DNA of 64,000 nucleotides. Source: Magnolia sinica (lineage: Eukaryota; Streptophyta; Magnoliopsida; Magnoliales; Magnoliaceae). A program made the translations under genes and the position numbers. The notes under the pieces were generated by a model, which was not told the DNA's origin, did no database searches, and worked only from the letters and a program-made list of their open reading frames with translations. Of this stretch, positions 47,780-57,787 are shown one piece after another; the first letter of the stretch is position 1, and the number at the start of each line of letters is the position of its first letter. The DNA lies in the NCBI RefSeq assembly GCF_029962835.1, contig NC_080590.1, positions 56,604,001 through 56,668,000 on the forward strand. Direction: 5' to 3'.

Positions 47780-49005
47780 CTACTCGTCGGAGTCAGGAGA
47801 TGGAGGCGGAGCACCCTTATCCTGCAAGCAACACAGGATAGACTTCAAAGTCCGGGACATCTTCTTGAACTTGTGCTTAACCAAGCCTCGAAGATCAACC
47901 ATCTCCTGGCGTAACCGCTTGCCCTTCTTCAAGCCGTGTAAGACGGGCATCTCTCGCAATCTGCTCTGCGCCGCTCTGGCACCACAAGAGGAGAGCGATC
48001 ACTCGAATCTCGTGCCTCAATCTCTTCCTCGTCTTGCTTTGCTTCTTCCTCGAGACTCCGCACCACCTTCAAGATAACTCTCATCATACCACTCTCGCAC
48101 CCGGCCTCACCCTCGAGGCAAGCCGACTCGTAACCAACCTCCATCGCCTTAAGGGTCCTCAAGTTGATATAACGAACAGGAACCGCTTCTCCGCTCCAAG
48201 CCTATAGCCAAACTCATGTGCGATCTTGCAAATGAGGCGGCCAAAGGGAAGAGACTCGGTCCGTCTACTCGAACGAGCGATGAGAATAATCTGACGCAGG
48301 ACGTACGTCGGCACACACAACTTCGCATCCTGCCCCACCTGATACAGAAAATCCACCATCAGGCGCGTACACTCGCTGCGGTTGCTCCACCTTGGATATA
48401 CATTGAACGTAAAGATGTGGTGAAGCAAACGGAAGTCGTCCGTCATGAAAGAAGCCAGAAGACTCCTATTCGGCTGCCATTCGACCAGACGACCACACAA
48501 GGATCGGGTGCGACGATCCCTCTCGCGCACACTGTCCACATTCTTCTCGCTGGCATGCACTTCCCCAAGTGGCACCTTCAAGAGTCGGGATATCAAAGCA
48601 ACATTGACAATTCCAACTCGACCGCTACCACAGGGAATCTTGAACTGCAGAGGATCTAGCGAAGGCTCCAGAATGTTGGCATAGAAGGCCCGAACAGTGC
48701 TAGCATTCGCGCGATACTCGCCTTCGAACAAGGGACCCCAACCAGCCCCTTCTAGGCGCTCCAACAAAAGGAACTCTCCAAAGAGCCGCGGATCAACATG
48801 AGCCTCAAAAAGGACTCTACGCCCCTCATAGACTCCATGCGACAATTCCGCCAACAAGGTCCTACTGACAGGAGCTCGAGGATCGAGGTCCCGCTTCGTC
48901 TGGAACTCGCGCGTGGCGGACGTGCTAGCTGCGGCACCTCTCGGCCTCCGTGCACGGGTTGGGCGGCTCGGCCCGCTTCATCCACGGCGCTCTCTTCTTC
49001 CCCAT
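47780..49005 (-). pseudogene. gypsy-2 extra ORF upstream of gag (Transposase_32-like)
   Basis: ATG at 49005 (MGKKRAPWMKRAEPPNP) and a final stop at 47780-47782 after PPPSPDSDE bound it. The main open part, 48857-48159 (232 codons), includes FKIPCGSGRVGIVNVALISR, FRLLHHIFTFNVYPRWSNRS and KLCVPTYVLRQI. It matches in pattern the LH-IF-N-YPR...N-SE-T...CLPT region of the copia extra ORFs. Frames change near 48870 and 48160. The C-terminal part is Glu-rich (KVVRSLEEEAKQDEEEIEA) and could be a coiled coil. It lies between the 5' LTR and gag, not after pol. Function is unknown. Confidence 0.78.
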
Positions 49006-49871
49006 CAAGGAAAGAAGGGAAGAAATGGAAAAGATGGCCGTCACAATCTCAAAGAGGGCCATGAGAAATGAGAGAAAGAGAGAAATAGGAAGATGGTGAA
49101 GCTTCCACACAACTATGAGCCAAAAAGGGAATGAAAGGGCTCAAATGAGAGGGAAAGATGGAGAAATCAGCAATGGAATGGAAGATTTGAGAATGGAGTG
49201 ATGGGTTTGCACGAAAATGGAAGGAAGATGAAGATTTGGGAGAGATTTGAGAGAGTTTGGAGAGGTTTTGGAAGAAAAGGAAAGCTTGGAGGTGGGTGTT
49301 GTGAAGGAAATAGATGAAAGGAAGGGTTTTAAAATGAAAACCGTGGAGGGGTGGGCCACACAAGCCTCATGGACGATCGGCCCGCGTCGGCCCGGCCCGC
49401 CGACCGGCGATCCCTCGCCGAACCGGCGATGGCATCGCCGGTCTCTGGACATATCGGCGATGCCTCGCCGATTTGGCGAGGTCCTCCTGGTCCTCCTTGG
49501 TCCAAATGATGTGGTCCCCCCTGGGTCCCACAGAAAATGCCCCGATTGGCCCCTTGTGTAGTTTGAAGCCTATCGGGTCATTCTGACAGAAATCTGGTTC
49601 AACCGGCGATTTCTGGAAGGTTTAAAAATGAATAATGGGAAGATAGACCATCTACACTCATTAATAGAGGGTCTAGGAAAGATTTCGGGTCGCTGTGTGT
49701 GATCAGGTAGGAGTACAGACTCGATCTCGGCAAGGGTTTGCAAGAAACTTTCGCCGATAGAAACTACGGAGCACAAACACAAAGCGATGATAGACCCGCA
49801 CCCAATTACACTATAGTGGCGACAACGTGCGGTGTGTGACCATAACCCAGGTCCGGTTTAATCCAGATCAT
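49006..49871. other. gypsy-2 5' leader between primer site and extra ORF
   Basis: No ORF supported. The first third (49006-49330) is purine-rich on the plus strand. A block of GC-rich palindromes lies at 49385-49485 (listed separately). Confidence 0.6.
49385..49485. promoter_or_regulatory. CGGCGA/TCGCCG palindrome cluster in gypsy-2 leader
   Basis: Three adjacent inverted repeats: GGCGATCCCTCGCC (49406-49419), CCGGCGATGGCATCGCCGG (49423-49441, perfect) and TCGGCGATGCCTCGCCGA (49454-49471). Further half-sites are near 49474 and 49600. They could fold as hairpins in genomic RNA or bind a dimeric protein. Confidence 0.65.
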
Positions 49872-49883
49872 GCTCTGATACCA
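49872..49883 (-). other. gypsy-2 primer binding site (initiator tRNA-Met type)
   Basis: Plus strand GCTCTGATACCA lies 3 bp from the LTR start at 49887. Confidence 0.95.
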
Positions 49884-49886
49884 ACT

Positions 49887-52800
49887 TGTAACGCCCTGAA
49901 ATTCGGGGGTCGAGCATAACTCAGCTCCCGAGTTCCAAAACATCACTTATGCAACATAATTAATGAATGATGTATGTTGACTGTATTAGCACATAAACAT
50001 GGGATAGATTAAGCCAAAACGCAGATATGATTCAGGGATAAGTGAATAAAGCAAGCGGAAGACTTATAGTAAAATATGTGTACAAGTGTAAGTCCTTGAA
50101 TTACATATACAACCCAGATCGTGTAAAAGTGTTATTCATCAAAATTATAAGTACAAGTTACATCATTTCAGTTCCCAAAATAGTAATCCCATAGATCCCG
50201 CACAAGATCGAGGCTCGCTAGAACCCGTCAAAACCGCATATAGGAGAAGGCAGCCTCGTCGTCATCCAGCCCCCGCTCTGCCTCGACGTCGCATCCACAT
50301 CTTGCAACATCGGGGCCTAAGACAGTCCGGTGGGTGTGTAACACCGCCGAAACGTGGGAGTGAGTGATCAACTCTGGAACAATAAGGCACTGGTTAACAT
50401 GTTATCAGCTCAATCAAACAGTAATGTAAAGCAAGACAATTAAATAAATCCTAAGTACTCTTATTAATGCAAGTATGAATGCGGTATGATGCGTGCCCTC
50501 ACGCATACACCCTCGCGTCTTCATCTTACGTTACGCATGACATCGCCTCAAAGTGCGCCACATCTACAAAGCACATGCAAATGCGGTGCATGGATATGAT
50601 TACCAAGTTGTTATTAGTCCATTCACACAACAGATTGGGAAGCTAAGATACCTTCCTCATGTCACCATCCAAACAATGATCCATACTAGGGTCGTCAATC
50701 CTAGACATCTCATACGATTTTATATTTAAGGTCGTAGCAAAGGGCTCGCCACCAATCAATGCACGCCTTTCATGCCCTTACTACCACAGATCGACTCGTC
50801 ACCTCCTTGCGGTATCCGGTATGCTCGAGGTCACTACAAAGGGCTCGTCACCAATCAATGTAGGCCGACAAAGACGAATATAGTGTCCCATACCACCATA
50901 ATCGGCTCACGAGTTTAAGTTGCTCACCTGGTCACTACGGGAGGCTCGTCACCCCAGCCAGCCGACAGACCGACCACGGTGTCCCATACCACCATGTCCG
51001 GCTCATGAGTCTTAGCGGATCGTGTACCATGGTTATTAGGATTTCACCGTAAGTTCGGTACCCTAGATTCAAGCAAGAGGCGTCCATACATGGTTAACAT
51101 ACATCGGACAATCGGGTTACTTGACGAACTCGACTAGCACGAGCGCACGTTGAATTGAACGACATAGAGTGCGCAAACACTCCGCGTGGCCAAACCACTG
51201 CCGCCAACTCTAATACGGCTCGGGTTCGTCTAATACGTCCTACGTGGCGAAAGCAATCTCAACCACGAATATAGGGTCAATTACCGATCTCTTGGACTAA
51301 GGCATAGTCCCAAATATCCTACACTACTACAGATATTCATATGGAATGTAAAACAGTAATGGAACAACCACTCAAATCATGGTGCATACACATCTGAAGA
51401 ATATCAACTTAACATAAATGTAAGCATAGGAATGCTTGAATTTAAATAACTTGGAATGTAAATGCATAAAGGAAATCATGCGCATCCATAGAAGTATTGA
51501 GAACCACTTCTCAACGCCTGCACTTAGTGTAATCAATTACACTTAGGTCATTCATGCATTTCTACAAACACTTAGCATACAAGGAATAACATACATGACG
51601 TATGTTGGAATACATGCACTTAGACAATTCCCTTTACCAAGGAGTTGTCATACATGCATCTAGCATACATACATGACCAATAATCATGGCAAGCACAAGT
51701 GCGTATTTTATACGTATACGGTACATTATAAATACAATTAGAATAAAAAAATATCAAAATAACACATCCAAATAACAAAAGCAATGCAAACATAACATTT
51801 GACAAAAGAAATCTCATCCAAAACAACAAAAAAACACTAATCTGGGATTGACAGCCGTGAAAACCATACCCTATACACTGAAAGTCCGCACCTTAAGCAA
51901 TGAAAGAACCGCCGAACTGATTTAGACGAGTTGTCTTCGTCAACGGCGCTAGAATACCCTAAAATAAGGATAGAAATGAGATACAACAACACCAAGTCTA
52001 ATCTAAGCTCTAACACAGGTTAGGGTTAGGTTAACTTACCCCAAAAGAACTCAAAATCGCCAAAGGAACGATTCAAAGTGAAGGTTCAAAGGTGAAGAAG
52101 AACAAGGAAGAATCAAGATGATTCACCAACCAATCTCTCTCACTAACTCTCTCTTTTCCACTCTCTCTCCAAGCTAGGGTTAGAGAAAATTCGTATGGAA
52201 ATGAGAGCTAGGGTTTAAGGACTATATATAGGCCTTAAAATGATGGAAATAACCCCAGGGTCAAGGTATACTTAGGTTATAACCAAAGTACGCCTTTCTC
52301 GATCCAACGAAGCACTTCTGGTGGGCCTATAACCACGAAAGGTCGGACTTAAGCTCACTGACCATGGATCTAGGTCAGGCTGAGTTTTCATACCGACCGG
52401 CTCTTCAGATCAGCCGTGGCGGACCACACTCAATTCAACGGTCACGGAATCTCGATCAGGTCCACAAGCACTAGGATATGCCTGGGCCAACTATCCTGAT
52501 CAGAGGGTGAAATTGGGTCAGAATCCAACGGTCAGATAGCTTAAAATCGTCGCGCAAGCGACACGACTCAGATTTCATAAAAAGCTTAATAAATTCCAAC
52601 CGTTCTCACACTCTTCACTCCGAGCTCAACCAAATCGACCCAGAACATCAGATCGACTTGATTTTCGAGGTGAAGACCAAGCCCAACTCAGTGACCGCAA
52701 CAGCCTAAGATCATCGCCATCGGACTTTCGACGCGCGGTCTAGGTCCGATCCAGATCTTCCAAAAAATCCCCAGAACAACTGGATTTAGCGATGGATCCC

Positions 52801-52964
52801 AGATTTCAGAGTAACGTAGCGCTCACTAATCTACACGTTTAGAGCCATGCAGATACAATTTAAAGTGATTGATGCGAATTTCACAAGCAATCAAGTAAAG
52901 CGCTAATTACCCCAAAAACAACTACTTAAGGAAAGATTAGCACAAAAATTCCAAGGTCGTTACA
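49887..52964 (-). repeat. gypsy-2 5' LTR (3078 bp)
   Basis: TGTAACGCCC to GGTCGTTACA, collinear with 39786-42860. Agreement is high except in a patch at about 51730-51890 and in scattered 1-4 bp indels. Confidence 0.96.
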
Positions 52965-52969
52965 AAATG
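52965..52969. repeat. gypsy-2 target-site duplication, right (AAATG)
   Basis: Matches 39781-39785. Confidence 0.95.
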
Positions 52970-53029
52970 TGTAGCAGTAGGTAGAATATTTACCCATTAA
53001 CTATTACCATGTGATAATTATTATTGTAG

Positions 53030-53680
53030 ACAAAACTTAATGAACAAATATCTCAACAACGCAGGGCCTCACAGAGTAGCACGACAAGGAATGATCTATT
53101 ATCTCAAGTCATGGGAAAAGACAAGTATGGTCGTGTCCGCACTAATTGGTTAGGACCATCTCCATCTGATTTGTGGGGTGCAACATCCAGCCAACAAAGG
53201 ATGACTTCCATTGCTTAGAGAAGAGATGAAAGATATAAGGAACTACATGCTAAAATGGTCTCTCTTAATGAAAATATAGCTGCACTCTCATCCCTAAGAG
53301 TAGCTAAAATGTCATCCCTTAAAGAAACTATGGTTGAAATCTCATCCGCAAGTGATGTTGAAATTTCTTTCTTAAAAGAAACTCTGATGAAATTGATAGC
53401 CATTATGAATAATGCAAACAATAACCCACCCACAGTATTCGATGCTACTGCTAGTTCTAACATGAACCAACCGTCCTCATCATCAAGCCATTGGGTGACC
53501 TCTCAGGTAATTATATTATATACATGTATATATTTACATATGCACTATGTCCTAGATTATATATAGTTTAGTTGGTATATAATGATTGATATTGATTTAT
53601 CATTTGTAGAAACACTCGACAAATAAGGGGAAGACCACGAGTTACACTAGTGCTGGGGTACTTCCTTATACCAAGTGAAT
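53030..53680 (+). pseudogene. CACTA Transposase_24 protein, 3' exons
   Basis: After gypsy-2 the gene continues with KLNEQISQQRRASQSS, then VMGKDKYGRVRTNWLGPSPS, the conserved GKD-GR-R-G-G-PS block of the Ptta/En/Spm family. A stop TAG at 53215-53217 follows. An open coiled-coil-like stretch has repeats of SSLREVAKMSSLKETM type (53220-53500). A final exon at about 53611-53680 ends with PYTK and TGA. Confidence 0.85.
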
Positions 53681-54673
53681 AGTTCTTTTATTATATTTTT
53701 ATGTTATTATATTCTTAATTATATGTGGTATACAGATGAGTGTTTATTCAATACAATGCAATTTTTCAAATAGTGAATTTTATTTTGTAGGATGTGACTA
53801 GAGTTCTTCTTACAAGTATCATGAAACCCGGGGTTACTTTTGTTAAAGGAATTATTTTAAGCAAAGAACCGCTCACAAAAGTACTAATTAATTTCTTTTT
53901 ATTGTTTTGTTTTAGAGGTTTAAGGAGAGATGGATTGAGCTAAATGAAAGGATCTCCCTCTCTCTCTCTCTCCTGTAAATGTTTTATGTTTTGTGCATGG
54001 GTTTAGGATTGATGTGTGATTGGTTTTGGATAGAAAGTGTTTAACTCTAATTTTGCAATTTGGATTAACTTAAGATCCAATGCATATGATAGGTTGGGTA
54101 ACAAAATCAACAAGTTAACCAACATGATTTACTCTTGTTATTATCAATTTTCTTTTAACTCAATGCAACTCTTGTTCTTTCCATGTTTCTTTACAACATT
54201 AATAAGAGGGTGTTTACCTTTTTTAGCATGTTTTTTGAGGCAGTGTTAGATGATGGAAGCCAAGTGAAGGAGAACAACTACATTTATGTAAGTATTGTTG
54301 TTGTTATTATTAGAACATATTTGTAGTATTACAAGTCTTAACCTCCATTTGGTCATCACATCAATCTTTATGAATATGATTTTTTTATCAAACCAAATGG
54401 ATCTTAAGCCCTTTTTTAAATCTGCCAATACAACTACTTGCATTGCCGGTCCCAAGCCCGGGTAAAGGAGGAGGGAGAAAGGCTTGAGCGTCGCAAAGTC
54501 AATAATAGAGGAAGCTTAGTAGAATTTTGCACAGTATCTTCAATTGCGTGTTGATGACTATTGGCATTTGTGGAACCATTATAGAGCTGCTTAATTTCAA
54601 ATCCTACTATAGTTTTCCTGGTATTTTAGTTTTTGTTCCTTCCTGGTATTGATCTTGTTAATTTCTTTATCAG
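53681..54673. other. CACTA right arm, no recognised gene
   Basis: AT-rich sequence with short open frames (54037-54249 plus, 54246-54455 minus) and no identifiable domain. A short TC run is at 53958-53972. Confidence 0.45.
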
Positions 54674-54753
54674 GTAAGCCTGGTTTTACAAAGAAACAAG
54701 AAGATCTTTTTTTCCCTCCAGACTTTGCTGATGATTTCCCAGTGGCAATGCAG
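54674..54753 (+). pseudogene. Captured clathrin heavy chain exon 1 of 3
   Basis: Between an AG acceptor and a GTTTCA donor, the exon encodes [20 protein letters not shown] followed by FPVAMQ. This is a nearly unchanged piece of the N-terminal propeller of plant clathrin heavy chain, the coat protein of endocytic vesicles. It is in the CACTA right arm, same strand as the transposases. Confidence 0.92.
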
Positions 54754-54834
54754 GTTTCATCTTAAACCCATTATATGTGGACAAAGTTTGAGAAATATTT
54801 TTTCAATTCTAAGCTTTTACTTGTTATTATGCAG

Positions 54835-55065
54835 ATATCCAATAAGTACAGCCTGATATATGTCATCACAAAGCTTGGGCTCCTATTTGTGTATGACTTG
54901 GAGACCACTAAAGCAGTTTACAAAAATCAAATCAGTCCAGAGGCTATATTTTTTACAACAGAACCTTCATCTGTAGGAGGCTTCTGTGCTGTCAATAGGC
55001 GAGGGCAAGTGTTACTTGCAACCGTCAACGAAGTGACACTTGTGCCTTTCGTTAGTGGCCAAATA
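54835..55065 (+). pseudogene. Captured clathrin heavy chain exon 2 of 3
   Basis: The exon follows an AG acceptor and encodes [39 protein letters not shown] and [10 protein letters not shown], the continuous clathrin propeller sequence after exon 1. The expected donor after Gln reads ATATGT rather than GTATGT, so the splice site appears lost by G-to-A change. Confidence 0.93.
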
Positions 55066-55147
55066 TGTCTTTAGTCTTATTTTAGTTTTATTCCTAATCC
55101 AACAAATTGAACGTTTGTATTAAAAAAATATCTGTTGGCTCTTTCAA

Positions 55148-55213
55148 TTAAACAATCTAAAGCTTGCTATTAATCGTGCCAAAAGAGGAAACCTTCTAGG
55201 GGCTAAGAATTTG
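55148..55213 (+). pseudogene. Captured clathrin heavy chain exon 3 of 3
   Basis: Twenty-two codons read LNNLKLAINRAKRGNLLGAK then NL, followed by an intact GTAAGT donor. The acceptor reads AA in place of AG. Several replacements against the conserved clathrin sequence are Glu to Lys or Val to Ile, which are G-to-A type. No later clathrin exon was recognised. Confidence 0.88.
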
Positions 55214-56313
55214 GTAAGTGATGCTTACCTCATGAGAAAAAAAAAAAGTTGTTAATGGAGACTTCATCACCCAACTTACTACACCAAAACTTTGGTTTAG
55301 GAATGTTAATGGCATTATTTAGGCATTTAGTTATCTTATTTTTTCCCCTTTTTCTTTCTTTCTTTCTTTTTTTTTTTCCATTTAGTTATGCTCTTTAGTT
55401 TTCAATGTATATGCTTTGCTGGATCCAATTTTGAATTGTTTGATTTCCCCCATACCGTTTGGCAGTGCAAGGGATTTTTATTTTTGAGGAGATTATTGAT
55501 GCTTCCCCTACATTTTCCAGGGCTGAAGTTTGATGCTTGTGCACCTCACTTCCAAAGGCCTAAGATTGGTGGGCTTAGTCACCTTTTTTCACTGTAGACT
55601 TGGTAATATTTGCCTCTGATTCCTTGGAAAGAAGCCAATGGGATTCTAATTGTTTTGTATGCATGCGATGCATTCTGTGCTGAATTCAGTGAAAGCGAAA
55701 ACTTATAAAAGATCTGCTATCAATGGATTTTAATTTCCATGGACTGTTGCTTTCCTTTTTTTTAATTAGATCTTTTGTTCATATATCAGTATTTTTTTCC
55801 AGCTAATTGTAAATAGGTGGGACAAGGCTCTGATTGTAAACATTTTTGCCATTGTATTATTGCAGGTCAGACATTAAGGCTTCATTGCCTTGACAATATA
55901 TTTGATAGTTGTGGTAAAAAAAAAAAAACTCTGATTACTCATCAGAAAAACGTAGTCATTCTTTTCCGGATGGTCTTCTTTCTTTTTTCCTTTTTTTTTT
56001 CTTTTTCTCCGTTGGGTTACTTTGCAATATATAAAATGTGGGGGTTCTTAATTTTATAAGCATTATTGATTGTTCTTTATTTTCAGATGATGCTGGTTTC
56101 AAATGATACTTTAAACCTTGTTGTCAATGCTATTGAGATACTATAAAGGAGGAATCCTTTTCTTATATACTACATTCCTATTGTCATTATAATAGGAACC
56201 ATATGCTAATCTTACAATGCTTGAAATTGGAGAATAGGAAATAAAATTTTCTTACTCATCATATTATTTGAAGGGTCTAACAATGATCTTATTCTTGCTT
56301 TTTTTTCTTTTTC

Positions 56314-56320
<7 letters not shown>

Positions 56321-56358
<38 letters not shown>
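56321..56358. repeat. (TC)n microsatellite
   Basis: Pure TC run, about 19 units. Confidence 0.93.
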
Positions 56359-56359
<1 letters not shown>

Positions 56360-56542
56360 ATTGAAGAACTTCAATAGACATTTCTTCCCATTGCATGTTC
56401 GTAATTTCAAGACCATTTTCAATTTATTGTAATAAATAATATATTTTTTTATTGTGCAGTAAAAATTTTGTTTAATATTCAGTTTTATTTGTATTGCAAC
56501 ATTTTTATGTTTTAAATATTAAAAAAATACAGGTTTTGATTG

Positions 56543-56548
<6 letters not shown>

Positions 56549-56588
<40 letters not shown>
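56549..56588. repeat. (AT)n microsatellite
   Basis: Pure AT run, about 19 units, next to the subterminal repeat region. Confidence 0.93.
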
Positions 56589-56591
<3 letters not shown>

Positions 56592-56619
56592 GCTGGCATG
56601 CTAAGGCCTCTCAAATCTT

Positions 56620-56900
56620 TACAAAGACTTTACCGGTGCTTGTGTAGAAATCTTACGGCACTTTTCCTTGAGAAAAAGTGTCCAGGAATAACTTTTACCG
56701 GCGCTCGGAGTGACTTTTGCCAGTGCTTATTTGTGTCGAAAAAAGTGCAATTGCCGGCGTTCAGACAAGTGTCGGGAAAAGTTACCTAGCTCTGACATAT
56801 CTTTTACCGACATACCACTTTACTGGCACTTGACTAGCACTGGTAATAGTATAGCCAGCGCTTTTAGGGGTTTTACCAGTGCTTTTGAGCACTAGTAAAA
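56620..56900. repeat. CACTA right subterminal repeats
   Basis: Repeated variants of TTTACCGGYGCT occur near 56628, 56695, 56714 (TTTTGCCAGTGCTT), 56804 and 56871 (TTTTACCAGTGCTT). Reverse-oriented AGTGC/GGTAA copies are mixed in. Clustered short repeats near the ends are the usual TnpA binding sites of CACTA elements. The left end has a related TTTTCCGGTGCTA. Confidence 0.8.
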
Positions 56901-56903
56901 GTC

Positions 56904-56918
56904 CCATTTGTTTTAGTT
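56904..56918 (-). repeat. CACTA right terminal inverted repeat (decayed first base)
   Basis: The plus strand ends CATTTGTTTTAGTT. In reverse this is AACTAAAACAAATG, the partner of CACTACAACAAAAG, with C changed to A at the tip. The TCT duplication follows at 56919-56921. Confidence 0.75.
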
Positions 56919-57070
56919 TCTTTTCATGCATGATTTTCTATTTGGGAAGTAAAAGGGCTTGAATGTTGGCAAGGATACTTACATGCATGAGTGCATACAC
57001 ACAAATACATATATACATATTCTAATCTTCCTTGTATATTCTGTAATCCCTTTTCTCTTAAAATATCCAG
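56919..57070 (+). other. Right remnant of RlmN-like intron
   Basis: It begins with the TCT duplication and ends with the acceptor AAATATCCAG directly before the next RlmN-like exon. Confidence 0.72.
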
Positions 57071-57157
57071 GTAGGTTGCCCGTTGTGTTGCTCATTTTGT
57101 GTTGCTGGCAAGGGAGGGTTCTCAAGGAACCTGCCGCGACATGAAATTATTGAGCAG
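57071..57157 (+). pseudogene. RlmN-like methyltransferase, exon ii with radical-SAM cysteines
   Basis: Twenty-nine codons read [20 protein letters not shown] then LPRHEIIEQ. The CX3CX2C iron-sulfur motif of radical-SAM enzymes is kept. Positions that are Arg and Ala-Thr in relatives are Cys and Val-Ala here, mostly C-to-T type. It ends CAG before a GTTGTC donor. This directly continues exon i across the CACTA insertion. Confidence 0.88.
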
Positions 57158-57166
57158 GTTGTCCAA

Positions 57167-57206
<40 letters not shown>

Positions 57207-57619
57207 ATGTGGTTTCTTGGTATATTTTCTTTGCTAGGACCACACTCATGACTACACCAGGTCACCCCTATGCTGCACATCAAAGCCATGCACCAGGGTT
57301 GGACTGACTCTCTAGATGGTGACGTGGCCCAAGATGAGGCCAGTCCACTCATTAGACAGCTGGGCAGCACGTGCATTGGATGGGGCCATTGGCAATATCT
57401 TTGTTTTTTCCCCAAACCACCACTATTTTTTTCCATGTGTTCCTCACTTGATTAGTGGATCGGTATGGTTTCGACATCTCACTCGGATGCCAGGTCGGCA
57501 AGTGTACTCACAGGTAGATGTGTGCGTCTGGTGTCCACTTAGCAAAGAACATTTTAAATTCTGTACATATGAATGGGGGTCTTGGATATAATGGTATATT
57601 TAATATGTTATGTCTGTAG
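57158..57619. other. RlmN-like intron with (TC)n microsatellite
   Basis: TC run at about 57170-57201. The rest shows no recognised feature. It ends at the acceptor TAG 57617-57619. Open frames in it are not supported as genes. Confidence 0.6.
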
Positions 57620-57735
57620 GTCTGGCTATCGAGGAGCTCTTCAAGCACAGGGTGACAAATGTTGTGTTCATGGGAATGGGTGAGCCAATGTTGAATACGA
57701 AGTCAATTTTGGAAGCACATAGGTTCTTAAATAAG
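57620..57735 (+). pseudogene. RlmN-like methyltransferase, exon iii with GMGEPM motif
   Basis: It encodes [20 protein letters not shown] followed by [18 protein letters not shown], which is the SAM-binding GMGEP block and helix of the RlmN/Cfr family. The exon is 116 bp. Keeping phase 0 from exon ii would need 117, so one base near its start seems lost (GTCTG for GTTCTG). No later exon was found in the window. Confidence 0.88.
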
Positions 57736-57787
57736 GTCCGTATAACTGCATGCATATTATGTAGTATTGTTATTGATCATTTTCTTT

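Larger units (their letters stand above)
39786..52964 (-). mobile_element. gypsy-2: complete Ty3/gypsy chromovirus (Tekay-like) with extra leader ORF
   Basis: A minus-strand element of 13.2 kb with two 3.1-kb LTRs, an initiator-Met primer site and AAATG target duplication. In element order it has an extra ORF (49005-47780), gag (47467-46376), then protease, RT, RNase H, integrase and chromodomain (46190-42834). It is inserted in an intron or inter-exon part of the CACTA Transposase_24 gene. Confidence 0.96.
55214..56597. other. CACTA right arm, low-complexity and unassigned sequence
   Basis: Poly-T tracts, a TC microsatellite (56321-56358) and an AT microsatellite (56550-56587). A short exon-like piece at 56087-56145 (after TTTTCAG) encodes VSNDTLNLVVNAIEI, which I cannot assign. 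Confidence 0.5.
18686..56918 (+). mobile_element. CACTA (En/Spm) DNA transposon, 38.2 kb with nested insertions
   Basis: The left end is CACTACAACAAAAGC. The right end, read in reverse, is AACTAAAACAAATGG, which is the same terminus with the first base changed. A 3-bp duplication TCT flanks both ends (18683-18685 and 56919-56921), as expected for CACTA. Subterminal TTTTACCGGYGCT-like repeats cluster at the right end. It encodes TNP2 and a Transposase_24 protein, both on the plus strand. Copia-2 (10.6 kb) and gypsy-2 (13.2 kb) are later insertions, so the native element is about 14.4 kb. It carries an APRT exon and clathrin heavy chain exons. Confidence 0.88.

Noticed and set aside
57122-57436. 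104-codon minus-strand frame with Arg/Glu repeats
   Set aside because: It is produced by the TC microsatellite and runs opposite the RlmN-like exon.
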